A stretch of 64,000 nt of DNA from CAVYGM01 sp963768025 (GTDB taxonomy: Bacteria > Bacteroidota > Bacteroidia > Cytophagales > Spirosomataceae): contig CAVYGM010000026.1 in the NCBI GenBank assembly GCA_963768025.1, forward strand, positions 526,932 through 590,931. Direction: 5' to 3'. Shown piece after piece: positions 61,994-64,000 of the stretch; position 1 is the first letter of the stretch; every line of letters starts with the position of its first letter. A model generated the notes under the pieces. It did not search any database, was not told the DNA's origin, and saw nothing but the letters and a program-made list of their open reading frames with translations. Position numbers and translations under genes: made by a program.

Positions 61994-63984
61994 TTGTTAA
62001 GTTGTTTTACCAGCGTTCTGATCTCCTCGGCAGATTTGTAGGCTTTCACCCCCCGACGGATTCGAGTCCGGATAAATTTAGGTCTTTTCTTGGTCTCTTC
62101 GAAAATCTTGGCGATATATTCACCCAAAAACGAGATGCCAAGGATCGTGAGCCCCCCAAAGAATATTACCAGGACAATAACCGTGGAGAAACCACGGGGC
62201 GTATCCGGAAATAAAAAGAATTTGGCTATTATTTGCCAGATGATGCCTATGAAGGACAAACCAGTGAGGAAGAAACCCGCGTAGCTCATTAATTCCAGCG
62301 GGGCGAAGCTGAAAGAGAAAATAGCTTTTTTAGCCCACCAGATATTCTTCCGCCAGTTGTTGGTGGATACCCCGAACATCCGTTCGGGCCGGACGTAGGG
62401 TACACCGGTTTGTTTGAAACCTACCCAAGCCCGCAGTCCGCGCAAGAATTGTTCGGTTTCCGGTAATTCCACGAGTTCCTTCACCACTTTGCGATCAATC
62501 ATCGAGAAATCTCCCGCGTCCCGTGGAATGGGCACGTAGCTCAAATTCTGAAAGACTTTGTAGAAGGTTTTGTAAAAAAAATGGATTTGTGGTTTCATTT
62601 CGCGTTGAACCCGTACGCCGTACACCACGTCGAATCCTTGCTGCCATTTTTCGAAAAATTCGGGAATGATTTCGGGAGGGTCCTGCAAATCTCCGTCCAT
62701 GAGGACCACGGCGTCCCCCGTGGCGATTTCCATGCCGCTCAGGAAGGCCGATTGGGAACCAAAATTTCGGGAGTGGCTAATCCCGACTACGTTCTGATCC
62801 TTATCGCATAGCGCATCGATGACCTGTTCCTGATTGTCGGGGGAGTTGTCGTTTACGAAAATAATTTCGTACCTGACCTTCATTTCGTTGAAAGTTTTTA
62901 CCAGCCGTTCGTACATGTACGGAATAGCCTGCGCATCCTTATAGCAGGCAATAATGGCCGTTATGACCGGGTTCAGGTTGGGATTCTCGAATGCCGGGAT
63001 AATAGCCGACTCGTACCCAACGGTATCCTGCCACTTTTTGGTCAAAGATAACCCCTCCTCCAGGGACGTAGTTGCTTTCCAACCAAGATCATTCTGGATC
63101 GAACTGGGATCACCGTACCAATCGGCCAGGTCCCACTTGCGGTTGGTCATGCTTCCCCATTCCGGTTGGATGGTAATGCCAAACAAGGATCTTGTGGTGT
63201 TCACCAAATCGCCAATGGTTGTTTTCTTACCCGTAGCAATGTTATAGGACTTACCCCGGTTCTTTTCATTTACACCAAGGGCGCAAATCATAAAGGAATC
63301 CAGGCAATCGTCAATAAAAACGAAGTCACGGCTGATGTCCGGGGAAACAAAGGAGGGCAAACTTCCCTGCCGGGCTTTTTCGATCAAACGAGGGATAAGC
63401 CGGTCGGGCTCTTCCCAATAGCCGTATATGGAATATAACCTGAGGTTGAGCGTATTAAGTCCGTGTACTTTGGCATAAAACTCCAATAGGTACGCCGCCG
63501 ATACCTTCGAAACCGCATAATGACTATTTGGCTCCACCCGATCCTCTTCCGAAGGGGCGGTGCAATTGAAGCCGTACTCGGAGCTGCTACCCGCGTGGAT
63601 ATACACCATATCCGGGGTACATACCTGCAATAGGTTCAGGGTACCTATCACGTTAGTCTCGTAGGTGAGGTTTACGTTGCTCTGTTTGCTATACGCACCG
63701 TAAGCGGCCAAGTTGAAAATCGTCTTTGGCTTGTATCTTTCAACTACCTCCTGAACGGAATTTTTGGAGAGTATATCACAGTGTACCACATTCTCGAAGG
63801 GAACACCAAGTGATTTTAGCCGCCAGGCCTTGGTGGCATCGTGCGTGAGGGCGTAGCAGTCCTTACGCACTTTGAATATTTCGTAAAAAAGATTGACACC
63901 GATAAAACCGCTGGCTCCGAATACAAAAATTGGCCCTTTAAGTTGTGTGATTTTATCTAAGTAAGGAGGCGTTTTTTCAGGCAT
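61990..63984 (-). CDS. Fusion of NAD-dependent sugar epimerase/dehydratase and family 2 glycosyltransferase
   Basis: An intact 664-residue two-enzyme fusion. Residues ~15-325 form an extended SDR: FVFGASGFIGVNLFYEI (GxxGxxG), the catalytic YAVSK (Tyr/Lys), AGSSSEYGFN and DFVFIDDCLDSF. Residues ~345-570 form a DPM1/GtrB-like glycosyltransferase: VITAIIACYKDAQAIPYMYE, FVNDNSPDNQEQVIDAL, the DxD in VLMDGDLQDPPEIIPEF and RDAGDFSMIDRKVV. Two C-terminal membrane helices follow (about 575-600 and 610-635). The fusion suggests direct transfer of a freshly made NDP-sugar onto a lipid carrier. It overlaps the transketolase half by four bases and is the first complete gene of the operon in the window. 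Confidence 0.92.
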   Translation of the reverse strand: MPEKTPPYLDKITQLKGPIFVFGASGFIGVNLFYEIFKVRKDCYALTHDATKAWRLKSLGVPFENVVHCDILSKNSVQEVVERYKPKTIFNLAAYGAYSKQSNVNLTYETNVIGTLNLLQVCTPDMVYIHAGSSSEYGFNCTAPSEEDRVEPNSHYAVSKVSAAYLLEFYAKVHGLNTLNLRLYSIYGYWEEPDRLIPRLIEKARQGSLPSFVSPDISRDFVFIDDCLDSFMICALGVNEKNRGKSYNIATGKKTTIGDLVNTTRSLFGITIQPEWGSMTNRKWDLADWYGDPSSIQNDLGWKATTSLEEGLSLTKKWQDTVGYESAIIPAFENPNLNPVITAIIACYKDAQAIPYMYERLVKTFNEMKVRYEIIFVNDNSPDNQEQVIDALCDKDQNVVGISHSRNFGSQSAFLSGMEIATGDAVVLMDGDLQDPPEIIPEFFEKWQQGFDVVYGVRVQREMKPQIHFFYKTFYKVFQNLSYVPIPRDAGDFSMIDRKVVKELVELPETEQFLRGLRAWVGFKQTGVPYVRPERMFGVSTNNWRKNIWWAKKAIFSFSFAPLELMSYAGFFLTGLSFIGIIWQIIAKFFLFPDTPRGFSTVIVLVIFFGGLTILGISFLGEYIAKIFEETKKRPKFIRTRIRRGVKAYKSAEEIRTLVKQLNK

Positions 63985-64000
63985 TAGTCAATGTAGTAAG

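Overview
The window is a chromosomal segment from a member of the Bacteroidota, most likely order Cytophagales (Spirosomaceae/Dyadobacter-like). This is inferred from: three tRNA or gene promoters with the Bacteroidota TTTG/TTG - 19 nt - TAnnTTTG pattern, a C-terminal type IX secretion sorting domain (49.1-50.7 kb), the ftsX-DUF3098-uppP-truB-ribF gene order, and many proteins of Cytophagales type. No 16S gene is present, so the genus stays open.

Layout. 0-7.6 kb: end of parE, pheA, then on the minus strand ribF, truB, uppP, a DUF3098 protein and ftsX, a bifunctional-nuclease-family protein, and etfA/etfB. 7.6-19.9 kb: a small TPR-like protein, YihY/BrkB, a conserved small protein, a Gfo/Idh/MocA oxidoreductase, purine nucleoside phosphorylase, a BaiN-type flavoprotein, a membrane-anchored NUC-type nuclease, a secreted protein usually named 'asparagine synthetase B', a MacB-like permease, tRNA-Leu, a GSDH-type sugar dehydrogenase, an aldo/keto reductase and a divergent HxlR regulator. 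19.9-26.4 kb: a zone of secreted hydrolases with gene decay: a serine hydrolase lacking its N-terminal half, an S9 peptidase, an M14 carboxypeptidase and a doubly truncated TldD/PmbA chimera. 26.4-37.8 kb: orphan ABC ATPase, SanA/ElyC protein, parC, Nudix CoA pyrophosphatase, FAD dehydrogenase, DoxX protein, glutaryl-CoA-dehydrogenase-like enzyme with a ScfR/IrrE-like regulator, and a lipoprotein nuclease. 37.8-40.7 kb: an IS4-family transposase and a gene-poor stretch rich in hairpins, ending at tRNA-Ser. 40.7-46.5 kb: an operon of asparaginase, TatD, two glycosyltransferases, a polysaccharide deacetylase and a flippase-like membrane protein. 46.5-53.7 kb: ruvC, a YyaL-type thioredoxin-domain protein, a T9SS cargo protein, a lipoprotein, a DUF1080 protein, a heavily frameshifted MFS gene and tRNA-Val.

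53.76-63.98 kb is the most interesting part: seven tightly packed minus-strand genes that look like one operon for an uncharacterised surface glycan or glycolipid. It encodes an epimerase-glycosyltransferase fusion, a transketolase C-terminal half, a polytopic membrane protein, an OafA-type acyltransferase, a second glycosyltransferase, a large membrane-anchored protein of unknown family and an SGNH/AlgX-like lipoprotein.

A general caution: many genes are broken by single-base shifts, often in homopolymer runs, while neighbours such as parC are intact. Most of these are probably sequencing or assembly errors. Where the correct reading frame could be followed by eye, the full gene span is given and the breaks are stated. 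The larger deletions at 20.7 and 25.1 kb cannot be explained by single-base errors.
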